A DNA stretch of 64,000 nt from Ophiura sarsii (taxonomy: Eukaryota > Echinodermata > Ophiuroidea > Amphilepidida > Ophiuridae). Position numbers and translations under genes: made by a program. Below, one piece after another: positions 33,818 to 45,659 of the stretch (position 1 is its first letter; each line of letters opens with the position of its first letter). The stretch lies in assembly GCA_035610835.1 (NCBI GenBank), contig CM069449.1:36339887-36403886 (forward strand), read 5' to 3'. The notes beneath the pieces are model-generated. The model ran no database searches. It had not been told where the DNA came from and saw nothing but the letters and a program-made list of their open reading frames with translations.

Positions 33818-36720
33818 GACTAATATACTGTATTCGTCCTGTTTTCTTCTTCCGTCATGAGACCTATAGCTCCGTAACCATTGGGCCTATTTTGACCATA
33901 TTTGGTCACAAGTACCCTTATGTGCACCACTACTCAGGTTTTTATACATTAGGGGTCAAAGGTCACGCAAAGGTCAAAACGCCTTTTTCACTTAAAACGC
34001 CCTTGCAATTTAGTGAAATGACCTAGGATCGTCAGAATTGGTCAACATATTCCTTTTGACCGTACGCATGTTACTAATGCTGAAAACATACTAAGGTCGC
34101 TTTGCGATTAAATCGCTCCTATGACTAGTTTTACGTCATAAAAAAACTCCTGATACATCGATCACGAGATCGCTTGACTGGAAACGACCAGTCGCCAGCA
34201 GTTGACTTCAGTTCAACTCGAAAGATCGGTCGCTCATGACGTAATGAACACCACACTTTTTCAACCAATGGAGGGAAGTTATTTTGCTTCGAAATTAGCA
34301 TAACCAATCAGCAGCAATTATCCCGGTTTGATGTCGTCTGCGTGTTCGGGAAATACCTGCGACTACCGGCGATTTAGTAGCTCGATGCGACTTTTGGTCG
34401 CACCGAGATACTTTTAAGCTAGCGAGTACTACGCGACCTGTTGCGACCAGCGACCGGCTAGTATGATTCGAGCATTAGGGTTTTTTTAATCAAAAAATAT
34501 TTGGGGCTCTAGGGGTCAAAATGTAAATTTTCACTCCATTCACTCAAAATGCTACTTGTCCGAGAGGAAATGACCTATGATTGTCAGAATTGGTCAAAAG
34601 ATTCCTTGGATCCATGTTCATATAGGGTGTTCAGCGATTAAAAGTGACATGTCAAATGGGGTCACTAGAGGTCATTGACCTAAACAGGGATATAATGTAA
34701 GACATGCTCCGATATTGACCGATCATGGCTCATTTTGTAGGCATTGATGAGACAGGCAAAGAAGTCTATCATTTCTTTGGGGTCAAAGGTAAAAAAAAAG
34801 GTCACTAGGGGTCAAAATGTACATTAGGACACCGAGTGACCTTTTCTTGACCTTTGACCCAAAAAAATGATTGACTTTTTCTTGTCTCATCAATGCCTAC
34901 AAAATGAGCCATGACCGGTCAAAATCGGATCAAGTCTTTATATTAGTCGAGAAACGACTAATATACTGTATTCGTCCTGTTTTCTTCTTCCGTCATGTCC
35001 GAGAGGAAATGACCTATGATTGTCAGAATTGGTCAAAAGATTCCTTGGATCCATGCTCATATAGGGTGTTCAGCGATTAAAAGTGACATGTCAAATGGGG
35101 TCACTAGAGGTCATTGACCTAAACAGGGATATAATGTAAGACATGCTCCGATATTGACCGATCATGGTTCATTTTGTAGGCATTGATGAGACAAGCAAAA
35201 AAGTCTATCATTTCTTTGGGGTCAAAGGTAAAAAAAAGGTCACTAGGGGTCAAAATGTACATTTTTACTACATTAGGACCCCTAGTGACCTTTTCTTGAC
35301 CTTTGACCCAAAAATGATTGACTTTTTTCTTGTCTCATCAATGCCTACAAAATGAGCCATGACCGGTCAAAATCAGAGCAAGTCTTTATATTAGTCGAGA
35401 AACGACTAATATACTGTATTCGTCCTGTTCTTCCGTCATGAGACCTATAGCTCCGTAACCATTGGGCCTATTTTGACCATATTTGGTCACAAGTACCCTT
35501 ATGTGCACCACTTCTCAGGTTTTCAAACATTAGGGGTCAAAGTTCACGCAAAGGTCAAAACGCGTTTTTCACTTAAAACGCCCTTGCAATTTAGTGAAAT
35601 GACCTAGGATCGTCAGAATTGGTCAACATATTCCTTTTGACCGTACACATATATGTTACTAAGGGTTTTTTTAATCAAAAAATATTTGGGGTCACTAGGG
35701 GTCAAAACGTAAATTTTCACTCCATTCACTCAAAATGCTACTTGTCCGAGAGGAAATGACCTATGATTGTCAGAATTGGTCAAAAGATTCCTTAGATCCA
35801 TGTTCATATAGGGTGTTCAGCAATTAAAAGTGACATGTCAAATGGGGTCACTAGAGGTCATTGACCTAAACAGGGATATAATGTAAGACATGCTCCGATA
35901 TTGACCGATCATGGTTCATTTTGTAGGCATTGATGAGACAAGCAAAAAAGTCTATCATTTCTTTGGGGTCAAAGGTAAAAAAAAGGTCACTAGGGGTCAA
36001 AATGTACATTTTTACTACATTCACTCAAAATGCTAATTGTCCGCGAGGAAATGACCTATGATTGTCAGAATTAGTCAAAAGATTACTTGGATCCATGTTC
36101 ATATAGGGTGTTCAGCTATTAAAAGTGACATGTCAAATGGGGTCACTAGGGGTCATTGACCTAAACAGGGGAAAATGTAAGACATGCTCCGATTTTGACC
36201 GGATTTGTTTTATTTTGTGGGCATTGATGAGACAAGAACAAAAGTCAATCATAAAGTTAGGGTCAAAGGTCAAGAAAAGGTCACTAAGGGTCAAAATGTA
36301 AATTTTAACTCCATTCACTCAAAATGCTACTTGTCTGAAATGCTTGATGATTGGCAAAAATGGTCTCAAGGTTCCATTCAAATAAGAGCATATTGTCATC
36401 AGCAGGTCAAAGGTCAACACGCCCTCGACTAATATCCGTGATCTATAATCACAATTATCTCTAGTTATATTAGTCGTGTCAACGACTAATATACTGTATT
36501 CGTTCTGTTTCTTCTTCTTCTGTCATGGGACCTATAGCTCCGTCACCATTGAGCCGATGTTGACCATGTTTGGTCAGAAGTACTCTTATGTGCACCACTA
36601 CTCAGGTTTTAAAGCACAAGGTGTCACATGTCACACAGGGGTCACAAGGGGTCATTGAACTTTACAGGGGGAAAATGTAAGATATGCTCCGATTTTGACC
36701 GGGTTTGTTTTATTTTGTGG
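33818..36720. repeat. Tandem AGGTCA-rich elements with CGACTAAT ends
   Basis: Units begin CGACTAATATACTGTATTCG (near 33818, 34957, 35403 and 36483) and end TATTAGTCG (near 34949, 35392 and 36474). Successive units are separated by 'agaaa' or 'tgtcaa', so each junction is a palindrome. Units hold repeated 'aggtcattgacctaaacagg', 'ggggtcaaaggt' and 'cctttgaccc' blocks. The second unit is internally shortened. The last, from 36483, breaks off near 36720. No protein is encoded. Confidence 0.8.
34077..34475. mobile_element. TA-flanked MITE, 399 bp
   Basis: It lies inside the first tandem unit. The ends are ATGCTGAAAACATACTA and the inverse of ATGCTCGAATCATACTA. It is flanked by TA (34075-34076, 34476-34477). 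The unit at 35655 has 'gttactaagggttttt' with no insert, confirming the boundaries to within one base. The interior has inverted 'ggtcgc' and 'gcgacc' words. Confidence 0.85.
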
Positions 36721-37140
36721 GCATAACTTCAGGTCTCAATTGCTGCCAGTGGTATTTACCAGTACATGTTTTGTGCACGTATAGTCAATGACAATGGGGA
36801 AAATGACTTCAATATTTTATATTTAAAAAGCCAAAATCCGTATTCCGCATTAGGGATTGAAAACAAAGGATAATCGGAAACATCTATCCGTCCCTCGCAA
36901 TGATGAGTATTACACTCCATTTGGCTTCCTCTGGACAGTGACGTAACTTAACAGGCGCAGCTTTTACGCACGTGTATGTATCTTCCGCCTTCAACGCTCG
37001 TGTGTATACGCCAGCGCCTCGAATAGACACGCGCGTTATGTGCTGCATATTAGTCAGTTAGTTATAGAATATGCAGTATACGTCACTTTATCACTTAGTA
37101 GCTATAAATAGATACAAATGCTGTAATCTGATTGGTACAC
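36721..37140. other. Non-coding stretch with one dispersed repeat
   Basis: The block 'ttcaatattttatatttaaa' to 'cattccgcattagg' (about 36810-36858) occurs again near 44368-44413. No gene was seen. The stretch 36950-37030 is locally GC-rich. Confidence 0.45.
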
Positions 37141-37144
37141 AGCC

Positions 37145-38410
37145 ATTTAGCAACAACGCAATATATAAGCGTATTGCGTTGTAATCAGCTGTTCCAACAA
37201 CGCGATATATTTGGTATTGCGTTGTTGGTTGAATAACAGCTCTGATTGGTTAAAATAGAGATTCGGGTTGATCCATTATCATTTTAGGGGTTGGTGGTGG
37301 TGGTGATGGATAGGGTGGCCGTAGGTGTTGGGTTATCATGGGTGCGAGGGGAAGGGGGGATGGTAGGGGATGTGGGGGTTGACCTGTCTTTTTGGTGGTT
37401 CCAGTTGTCTTTTTGGTGGTTCCCAGTGTTTTGGGTTCCGATATGTTTTTAGTGCTCAATAAATATGTTAAGGGGGTTAGGCTGGGGTGTGGTGAATAAG
37501 GAAGAGGGTGAGTTGACAAAATGGCCTTTTTGGTGGTTCTCAGTGTCATGTTGGGGGTTCCCAGTGTTTTGGGTTCCGGGATGTTTAAGTGCTCAATAAA
37601 TATATTTTGGGGGTTGTGCTAGGGTGTATAGTGAATAAGGAAGGGATGGGTTGACAACATGTCTTTTTAGGCGGTTCCCAGTGTTATTTTGGTGGTTCCC
37701 AGTGTTTTGGGTTCCGATGTTTTTTGTGCTCAATAAATATGTTTAGGGGGTTGGGCTGGGGTGTGGTGAATAAGGAAGGGGGTGAGTTGACAAAATGGCC
37801 GTTTTGGTGGTTCCCAGTGTCCTGTTGGGGGTTCCCAGTGTTTTGGGTTCCAGGATGTTTTAAGTGCTCAATAGATATATTTTGGGGGTTGTGCTAGGGT
37901 GTATAGTGAATAAGGGATGGGTTGACAACATGTCTTTGTAAGCGGTTCCCAGTGTTATTTTGGTGGTTCCCAGTGTTTTGGGTTCCAAGTTTTGTAAGTG
38001 CTCAATAAATATTTTGTTGGATTGGGCTGGAATGTGTTGAATGAGGAGGGGATAGATTGTCAAAATGGTCCATTTTGGTGGTTCCCAGTGTATTGGGTTC
38101 CGAGTTGTTAAGTGCTTAATAACTATATATAGGGGGGGACACTGGGAACCATCAAAATATCAAATTTGTCAATTCTCCATCGCCTACCGCCCTTCCATAA
38201 CCCAACACCAATAACCACATGTGTACCCATCCACAAGTGCCAACCCCTAACACATCTAATGGTTTTAACCCCTCAAATGATAATGGATCAATCTAAAAAC
38301 TTGATTAATCCAATTAGAAGCTACTACGCAATACCAAATATATTGCGTTTTTCCTAAGTGATCATGTGATATGGCACCCAACCATAGGTATCTTCCCGTA
38401 TTGCGTTATC
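37145..38410. mobile_element. Inverted-repeat element around a higher-order tandem array
   Basis: The left flank (37145-37280) holds 'cgtattgcgttgt', 'ggtattgcgttg' and 'ggttgatccattatcatt'. The right flank (38250-38410) holds their inverses ('aatgataatggatcaa', 'ctacgcaataccaaatatat', 'cccgtattgcgttatc'). The tandem array lies between. Ends are not sharp, so the whole could be an old inverted duplication rather than a transposon. Confidence 0.55.
37290..38140. repeat. About 137-bp tandem repeat with 275-bp dimer periodicity
   Basis: 'Gtgctcaataaatat' marks occur at 37452, 37589, 37726, 37864, 37998 and 38112. Odd units resemble each other ('aaatggc..ttttggtggttc') more than even ones ('acaacatgtcttt'), giving a dimer. 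'Ggttcccagtgttttgggtt' is the most conserved block. Open frames on the minus strand follow the repeat and are not genes. Confidence 0.85.
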
Positions 38411-38439
38411 AAACAGGGGATAACTAATAGTCTCGTGAT

Positions 38440-39540
38440 GGCCAAATATACTATAGTTTTGGACACACCACTAATGAACGTTGATCATAACTTTTTAATC
38501 GGTGTTTTTAGCTTTGCAGGGGGTCCCGGTTCTAGATATATTTTGCCCATTGCTCCGCCTACTTGTCACTGTGTTGTTATTGTTCGCCGAGAGGATTTAC
38601 ATGTAGGCCTAAGTCAATGGAGAAAATGACTGATAATGCACCATTTCAAGTGTCATTTTATACCATTTCTAAGCCGGATCCCCAACAAGTTTTGAAATAT
38701 GTAATAAGTTAATAGTTCTATTTTGCCAGATATGTGTTCATCTTATGGGGATCCGGTCCAGAAAAATAGTTTTAGCTGGTTTAATAGGGCCGATGTTTTA
38801 TGCTCGTAGATGTTTGTGTAGTATTTAGTATGGGCAAACCCTTACACGTACGTCAATGGGGAAAATGGCCAGAAATTCAAGATTTTAAATGTCATTTTAT
38901 ACCCACTTCTAAGCTGGGTCCCCAACAAGTTATGGAATATGTGACAAGTTAATAGTTCTATTTTGTAAAAAATGTGTTCATCTTATGGGGATTGGCGACT
39001 TTGTTAGGGGTCGTCCATAATTTTCGCCATTTTCAGTTACGTACAAAGCGTACGTAAGAGGGGGGGAGGCGGTCGAAATATACCCCAACCGTACGTAACT
39101 TAAATGGCGATCTTGAAAGGCGGGATTTTTTTTTAAAGTACAAAATAAAATAAAATTTCGCCATTTATTGCGTACGTAACTCGAGGGGGGGAGGGGGGTA
39201 AAAAGTTACGTACGCTCTGTACGTAAGTGAAAATGGCGATAATTTTGGACGACCCCTTACCCATGGCACGGGCTCGCGCTGTGGTAAAAAAAGCACCTCA
39301 TATCCGCGTTTTTTGTTCACGCGGATGATATAGTTCTATTTTGTAAGAAATGTGTTCATCTTATGGGGACCCGGTCCAGAAAAAATAGTTTTAGCAGGTT
39401 TAATAGGGCCGATGTTTCATGCTTGTAGATGTTTGTGTAGTAATTTAGTCTATGGGCAAACCTTTACACGTAAGTCAATGGGGAAAATGGCCGAAAATGC
39501 AAGATTTTAAATGTTAATTATATTGACTTTATCACGGGCT
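38440..39540. repeat. Three direct copies of a 'caatggggaaaatgg' unit
   Basis: 'Gtgttcatcttatggggat' occurs at about 38731 and 38967 and as a near copy at 39350. Around it, 'taatagggccgatgttt' and 'cacgtacgtcaatgggga' type blocks recur. A Harbinger-like MITE lies between the second and third copies. No coding frame is convincing. Confidence 0.7.
39007..39256. mobile_element. PIF/Harbinger-like MITE, 250 bp
   Basis: The ends are GGGGTCGTCCA and TGGACGACCCC, with TTA on each side (39004-39006, 39257-39259). The inner symmetry continues through 'taattttcgccattttca' and 'gttacgtac' words and their inverses. The centre is G-rich then A-rich. It is non-coding. Confidence 0.9.
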
Positions 39541-39844
39541 CGGTGAAAAACAGCTGTAAAGTTGACCTATGTATCGTGAATAAATAAAGATTATGTATGT
39601 ATGCAGGTATCCATGCATGACAATTTCCACTCATAAATAATTATAACATGGAAATATCATTGAAATGATCCCAAAATGTTCCAAATGATTCACGGTAACT
39701 ATTCCAGTACAATATCAATTTCCGGGAGCAAGCAACTAACTCGCTCCCCATAGGCTTTACACACTAATTTCGGCCTATTAAAACCGCTCTATTTCAAAAA
39801 ACCTTCGGTCAATTTTTATGGAAATTTGCAATTGTATGCCATCA

Positions 39845-40160
39845 TCGCTTTTTGATAAACCTATAGCTCCGTAACCATTGGGCCTATTTTGACCATATTT
39901 GGTCACAAGTACCCTTATGTGCACCACTACTCAGGTTTTCAAACATTAGGGGTCAAAGGTCACGCAAATGTCAAAACGCGTTTTTCACTTAAAACGCCCT
40001 TGCAATTTAGTGAAATGACCTAGGATCGTCAGAATTGGTCAACATATTCATTTTGACCGTACGCATATATGTTACTAAGGGTTTTTTTAATCAAAAAATA
40101 TTTGGGGTCACTAGGGGTCAAAATGTAAATTTTCACTCCATTCACTCAAAATGCTACTAT
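39845..40160. repeat. Fragment of the AGGTCA-rich element
   Basis: 'Cctatagctccgtaaccatt' to 'cactcaaaatgctac' matches the first part of the units at 33860-34560 and 35450-35740, without the CGACTAAT end. The MITE at 34077 is absent here, as at 35655. Confidence 0.8.
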
Positions 40161-40895
40161 CTGAATATCAAGGCAAGTCTGCCGATTACATTTGTCAGTA
40201 AATGCCGTTGAATCGGAACATTAATTTCATCACCTAATTTTCAGTCCTCGGGCTAGGATGCAGTGGCCGTAAATCAGCTGATAAAATTATAATAAAGCTA
40301 AAATCATCCCGTTTTTTTACAAAGTTCACGTAGATATTTCACACAACACAATCCATAAATGCAACATTCGAGAGGACAGCACCAGCTCAGAATGTGTCAA
40401 TCTCGCATAATTTTGTGCTTGATAGGAACTATAAAAGCTTTAGGGGTCTATACGACTAAAGTTTCTTTAACTTGTCAAATTTCAAACGCCCGACACTAGA
40501 CTTGATGAATTGCATTATGGAGTCGACAGAGTAACAATAAAATAAAATTGAGTTCAAAATGTTCAGTCATGACCACCAAATCATGGAATTACCCCCTGTT
40601 TATGAATCTACTACCGTTTCATGTTATGGAATAGTCCAATCCAATACTGTTCAGTTCAAGCTTTCCTCGCAAATGATGGACCATGCAAAGGGTCTTGAAA
40701 CAAACAAAATAATACAAGAAGAATTCAAATTCATTTATATACAAAGTTATTTATTATCTTCACTTTAAATCAAGCTTTACATGGAAAATGTTAACTATGT
40801 TTTACAGCCAAATAACAAAGGTAAAATGTATACAATGAGATTCCATTAGCAAAATTCAAATTCATATAGTGTATAATTTCCCCCCAATCTGTGTA
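40161..40895. other. No recognised feature
   Basis: It is AT-rich. A 69-codon frame at 40559-40768 has no recognised motif and lacks support. Confidence 0.3.
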
Positions 40896-42109
40896 CAGAG
40901 GGTGAGTCAAAATACTGGGCCTGTTTTTTTTTCTTCTTCAAAAATCAGGAAAAATACTGGCAATATTGGTAAATGTTTCATTGTTTATGAGAGTAGACAT
41001 ACTTCTTCATACTTGGTAATATTTCAAAACAATATCAAATTCTACGCCAGATTTACAACATTTACAAAGATTTACAAAGCGTTGCAAGCTTGGTGGTGGA
41101 TCACTAACTGTAATTTATTCATACAACACAACATACTGTATAACTGTTGCAATTCATACCAAATTAACATGTTTTTTTGTTGAATCTCTGATAAATAAAA
41201 CGATATTGCATGCAATGCGAAGTATTTAATTATAACTCAGTATTGCACAAACATATTCAAAATTCTGGTAAGTTGTCAAAGCACTAACTGTTTAAAGATA
41301 TAAGATCTGTTTTTCTCTCAGACTTCTCTCGGTTCCATTAAAATTTCAAAAATACTTTGGTCAACATTTTGTTAACACTTAATAATGTTTGCAATATCTC
41401 TGATTGCACAAAACTATTAAAAATATAACAAAGCTATTGTAAGGCCTAAAAAAAAAAAGTTTGATTGGCATAACATGACCAAAACAAATAGGGTAGGTCG
41501 GTCGGGATTTTTTTTAATTTTTTTTTTTTTAAATTTTAAATCATCTACTTTTGAACACTTAAAAGACAGCAGTACACACAAATGAAGAGACGGCAAAAAT
41601 TCCCTTTTCTTTAAACATTTTTATTTTTATTTATAGAAACCAACAGACTCTATGAGTACAAGTTTCTGAAGTTTGAAACAATAACAAACTTCAGATTTCA
41701 GGTTTTGTTTGCTTTTGGGGTTATTTTTGGTTTTTTTCCCCCTCAAAATAATTAAAAATATTCAGGGTCGGCGATGTATTTAGGGTCAGTCGGGTTACGC
41801 CAATCAAACATTTATTTTTTTAGGCTTAAGTGCTGTGAATACAAACATGCCTTTGATTGACTTATTCAAAAGAGGCGCGTTAAACTTTTACATCCATAGG
41901 GTCCCTTAGATAAGTTGGAACAGATTTTAGTTCACAGAATTTGAAAAAATGCACATATCTCCTGTTTCGAATAACCAATTTGAATTAAATAACATTTAGT
42001 TTATAGCTGCTAGTAATGCCACCTTGCTAGGCGAGTCATTAAATATTCATTTTTGCATTTTAACTGGTTTAAAAAATGGGTGAAATCGGGACTATTTTGA
42101 CTCGCCCTG
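40896..42109. mobile_element. Tc1/mariner-type TIR element, 1.2 kb
   Basis: Left end CAGAGGGTGAGTCAAAATA; the inverse of the right end is CAGGGCGAGTCAAAATA. TA flanks both (40894-40895, 42110-42111). 'CAGGGTGAGTCAAAA' type termini and TA duplication fit mariner-like elements. The frames inside are short with no transposase motifs. It is itself interrupted at 41443-41825. Confidence 0.75.
41443..41825. mobile_element. TIR element related to the one at 14489
   Basis: The left end is GGCCTAAAAAAAAAAAG then 'tttgattggc'. The inverse of the right end is GCCTAAAAAAATAAATG then 'tttgattggc'. Inside both ends lie 'ggtaggtcggtcggg' and the inverse of 'gggtcagtcggg', comparable to 'gaccgaccg' in the 14489 element. 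The target duplication is ambiguous (TAA/TTA). Confidence 0.7.
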
Positions 42110-42134
42110 TAGATCCAAATTTACATGAACACTA

Positions 42135-43051
42135 GGGTGCATCTTCTCCCCCTTATTTCAATGGATTTGTCTGTCCCTAGTTCCTATTGTCACAAAACTA
42201 ACATGTGCCAAGTTTGAATTAATTTGGAAGTTGTCATGGGGGCCACCGAGAACCTTAAGTTACAGTGTGTGTTCTATGCAGGAAAGTTTGTTGACCCCTG
42301 TACAATTCCAATTAGAAGCTGATCAAACAATTTGAAGTAGCTGCCATATCAAAACCGTTTGGACTTAGAAGCTCAACTCTTGTGAGCTAATAGAACTGAT
42401 AATCATCTTCGGACCTGCGATAAAAATTAACCGCCAATGAAATGAGCATGTGTGTTTTATTGTCAAAAGCGCCCCCAGCCCATATTCTGGGGGAGAATGT
42501 CTGTCTTATGTGAACCAAGTGCTATAATACTCTTATTTCACACTGAAAGTGGATAATATACATTGATTTAAAGTTGTTATACTGTTAACACAATCAGGAC
42601 ATCAACATTTGTAAAATTAGGGGTAAAAATGACCACAAAATGCCGTATTCGGGGTAAAAATGACTACAAAATGCCAAATACATGAAATTATGGATTGCGA
42701 GGGCGTTTGTGCCAGTAAACCGCACATGCTCATTTTGTTAGCGATTATTTTTTATTGCAGATTTGAAGATGATTATCAGTTCTATTAGCTCGGAAGAGTT
42801 GAGCTTCTAAGTCCAAACGGTTTTGATATGGCAGCTACTTCAAATTGTTCGATCGGCTTCTAATTGGAATTGTACAGGGGTCAACGAACTTTCCTACATA
42901 GAACACACACTGTAACTTTAGGTTCTCGGTGGCCCCCCATGACAACTTCCAAATTAATTCAAACTTGGCACTTGTTAGTTTTGTGACAATAGGAACATTT
43001 TAAAACTAGGGACAGACAAATCCATTGAAATAAGGGGGAGAAGATGCACCC
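42135..43051. mobile_element. Foldback element with long near-identical arms
   Basis: The ends are GGGTGCATCTTCTCCCCC and its inverse, flanked by TA (42133-42134, 43052-43053). The arms (about 42135-42475 and 42700-43051) are inverse copies with few differences, for example 'aaaccgtttggacttagaag' and its inverse. The high arm similarity suggests a recent origin or gene conversion between arms. The loop of about 225 bp has no gene. Confidence 0.85.
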
Positions 43052-43080
43052 TAATGAACACTATGAACTATAATTTACAG

Positions 43081-43278
43081 CAGCGGTTCTTAACCATGGG
43101 GTTGTGACCCCAATGGGGGTTGCTTGGAGTTTTCCAGGGGGTCATAAATATAGCTTTCTGGGGATCCATTTTAATATTTCGTTTTAAAAAGGCTTAGAAA
43201 AACCCAGAAGAGGGAAGGCACGGTACTGACCAAGAATGTCAGATGGGATCGTGGGGCCAAAAAGGTTAAGAACCGCTG
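43081..43278. mobile_element. hAT-type MITE, 198 bp
   Basis: The ends CAGCGGTTCTTAACC and its inverse resemble the hAT/Charlie terminus. The flanks ATTTACAG (43073-43080) and CTTTACAG (43279-43286) match at seven of eight positions, an 8-bp duplication as hAT elements make. The interior has 'gggtcataaatatag' and is non-coding. Confidence 0.9.
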
Positions 43279-43289
43279 CTTTACAGTCA

Positions 43290-44030
43290 GTCAGCTAAGA
43301 CAGCTAAAATTAAGTGCTCAACAAAAGAAAGAAATACACTTTGATTTATGTTCTAAATAGTAATTTGCCACCAAAAACAAGCTAAGCCATGATAAGCACC
43401 ATTTAATGAAAATTGGTGCCATAGCCAAATTCGCATTTTTCAACACACTACACAGGGACAAAGATATTGTGTTACCTGTTCCCAATCAAAACAGCCTCCT
43501 TGCACGACCCAACACGTACACACAGCATTTTTTTTCATCACGCTTTGCATTGAAAATGCCAATTTGGAAATGTCACAGATTTCAATCAAATGTTGCTAAT
43601 ATTATAATGAGCACTTTACAATTTTACAATAAAATTCCATTAGAAAAATTCAAATTAATATTATGTACAAAATTCATTATAATCAGTCACATTTTAAAGA
43701 TCTAGCAATCACAAAAGTGACTTAAGTTACAGAGACATTTATCAATGAAGTTTATTACCTCATAGGCTCTGGAATCTTTGATTGACCTCACAAAACTTTA
43801 CCCAGTACCACAAACCATACCCAACACCGACCAATCAAATACCTGACACACTAACTATACTTGCTTTTTTGTACACAAAAATTGAGAGAGCTACAATCAT
43901 AGAAAAAATGACTGTGTTCTTAAACTGACCTTAAATGCCATGCTGTTTGTACCATCATACATGATACTTGAGTCGAGACCTTGTTTTAAAAAAAAAAAAT
44001 CAAGGTAACAAAGGAAAAGGGCTAAAAAGT
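43290..44030. other. No recognised gene
   Basis: A 99-codon frame at 43406-43705 has no motif that can be named and starts amid AT-rich DNA. It is left as an unsupported frame. Confidence 0.3.
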
Positions 44031-44170
44031 ATATTACAAGTGGACAATTTGTTGTCAATTAATTAAATAAATACATTTGACTAAAAATGTTAAATTCAAT
44101 TTCATTAAAGATTCAAACAAATTATTATATAAGGCTATATCAAAAAAATCTTTTGTCTCAAAGGTCCCGC

Positions 44171-44287
44171 GCACGTTAGTTAATTGATGCGCGTTTCTTA
44201 ATTGGTGCGCGTTAGTTAATTGATGCCTGTTAGTTAATTGATGCACGTTAGTTAATTGATGCGCGTTAGTTAATTGATGCGCGTTAG
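44171..44287. repeat. 18-bp minisatellite
   Basis: The unit 'gcgttagttaattgatgc' is repeated about six and a half times with small changes ('tttcttaattggtgc', 'gcctgttag'). Confidence 0.9.
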
Positions 44288-44534
44288 AGTGTGTTTTTTT
44301 TCACTGATTTTTCAGATTTTCATTGATCGCATCATGTTAAATACAAAAGGTCACTATTATAAGGATTTCAATATTTTATATTTAAAAAGCCAAAAACCGC
44401 ATTCCGCATTAGGTTTTGAAAAACTGAACAGCTTTGAGACAAATTTTTTTTGACATAGCCTTACAAGTGGACAATTTGTTGTCAATTAAATAAATAATAT
44501 ATTTCACTAAAAATGTTAAATTCAATTTCATTAA

Positions 44535-44817
44535 CCCTAACCCTACTACGTCTCACTTCACCTCACAGCCAGCACCACTTGGCTTGCGCGCGCACAAGAT
44601 CTATCTCCTGTAGCACTAAACTACGGGTATATATGGTCTCCGATTTTTTAGCATGTGAAGCCCTCCCCCCGTGGCTGAGTGGTATTGTATCTCGCCTGTC
44701 ACGCGGCTGACCCGGGTTCAATTCCCGGGGCCGGCGGACATAATTTTCCCCATTTTTTATTTAACCCCCTCTCCCTGTTCTTCGTTCCATCCCCACTGCC
44801 ACGTTCTAGGGTTAGGG
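44535..44817. mobile_element. piggyBac-like MITE with telomere-like ends
   Basis: This 283-bp element begins CCCTAACCCTA and ends TAGGGTTAGGG, between TTAA at 44531-44534 and 44818-44821. The empty version 'tttcattaaagattcaaac' is at about 44104, so TTAA is a true target duplication. TTAA plus a CCC start is the piggyBac pattern. It carries a tRNA-Asp-like sequence in the middle. Confidence 0.9.
44664..44737 (+). tRNA. tRNA-Asp(GTC)-like sequence inside the TTAA element
   Basis: A box TGGCTGAGTGG, anticodon loop CTGTCAC (anticodon GTC) with four of five stem pairs, and T arm CCGGG-TTCAATT-CCCGG fully paired. The acceptor arm does not pair (three of seven), so it is probably a pseudogene or the head of a tRNA-derived SINE. 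It could still recruit pol III. Confidence 0.6.
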
Positions 44818-44989
44818 TTAAAGATTCAAACATATTATTATATAGGCCTACAAGTGGACAATTTGTTGTCAATTAATTGAATAATAATTATATATGAATA
44901 AAATTGCTAAATTCAATTTCATTACAGAATTAAACAAATTAATTTAACTACTACAATGCAATACAAACAAGCAGTGATGTAGTACTTAC

Positions 44990-45140
44990 TCGAGTCCAGA
45001 CTCGGACTCGAGACCGGTCTTGAGTCTCTATTTTGAAGGACTCGGACTCGGACTTGGAGGTGAAGGACTCGGTCTCAGACTCGGACTCGGGCACTAGGGA
45101 CTCGGGAATTGTGCCCGAGTCCTGTCCGAGTCCAGTCAAT
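44990..45140. repeat. GACTCG-type hexamer-rich repeat
   Basis: There are repeated 'ggactcgg', 'gactcgag' and 'cgagtcc' words in both orientations, preceded by 'agtgatgtagtacttactcg'. The pattern suggests an old TIR element with internal hexamers, but the ends are not resolved. Confidence 0.6.
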
Positions 45141-45659
45141 ATTAGCTCATTTTGTTAGCAGTTATATATACTTATTTAGTCATCCAATCTTTAACAGTTT
45201 AGAAATAATGTCATAAATCATCATAAATACATCTCTGAACAGTTAACAATATGCTGTTGAAAATACCTTTCGATAATCATTACAAGCATTAAAACATAAT
45301 TTGAGGGAACCTATGAATAATTAAAGTGATAATAATCATGTGCAATCGAAGGCTGTTTGTACGATGTAAATTGTTTTTAGGTGTTTTTGAGTCAGTATTT
45401 ATACTGTTTAAAAAAATGATAACATTTCTTACAAAGAGAATATTTCATTGGCTATTTTCAAATTGATGGAATTAGGGATGACATTTTCAGTGAAAAGAAA
45501 TAGGTCAAACGGCAGAGGAAGGGTTGCTTTACAGAATATCACACCTTTTAACAAGTTGGTAATTTCTCGATCTATGAACTTCTGGACACTTTTTGAATAT
45601 CTGAATCAATTCTTATGCCTATAATTCCAAATTGGTATCAACATTTGTCCATGTATAGG

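Larger units (their letters stand above)
44030..44940. repeat. Three direct repeats of an 'acaagtggacaatttgttgt' unit
   Basis: The unit starts near 44036, 44463 and 44849. It runs through 'aaattcaatttcatta' and, in the first two, continues 'aagattcaaaca.attatta'. The second is interrupted by the TTAA element at 44535, and the first serves as its empty site. Confidence 0.85.

Noticed and set aside
37250..38063. Thr/Pro-rich minus-strand frames
   Set aside because: They are translations of the 137-bp tandem repeat.
44664..44737. Functional tRNA-Asp gene
   Set aside because: The acceptor arm does not pair, and it sits inside a mobile element.
44535..44817. True telomeric repeat
   Set aside because: Only about two CCCTAA units at each end, in inverted orientation with TTAA flanks and an empty site, so these are element ends.
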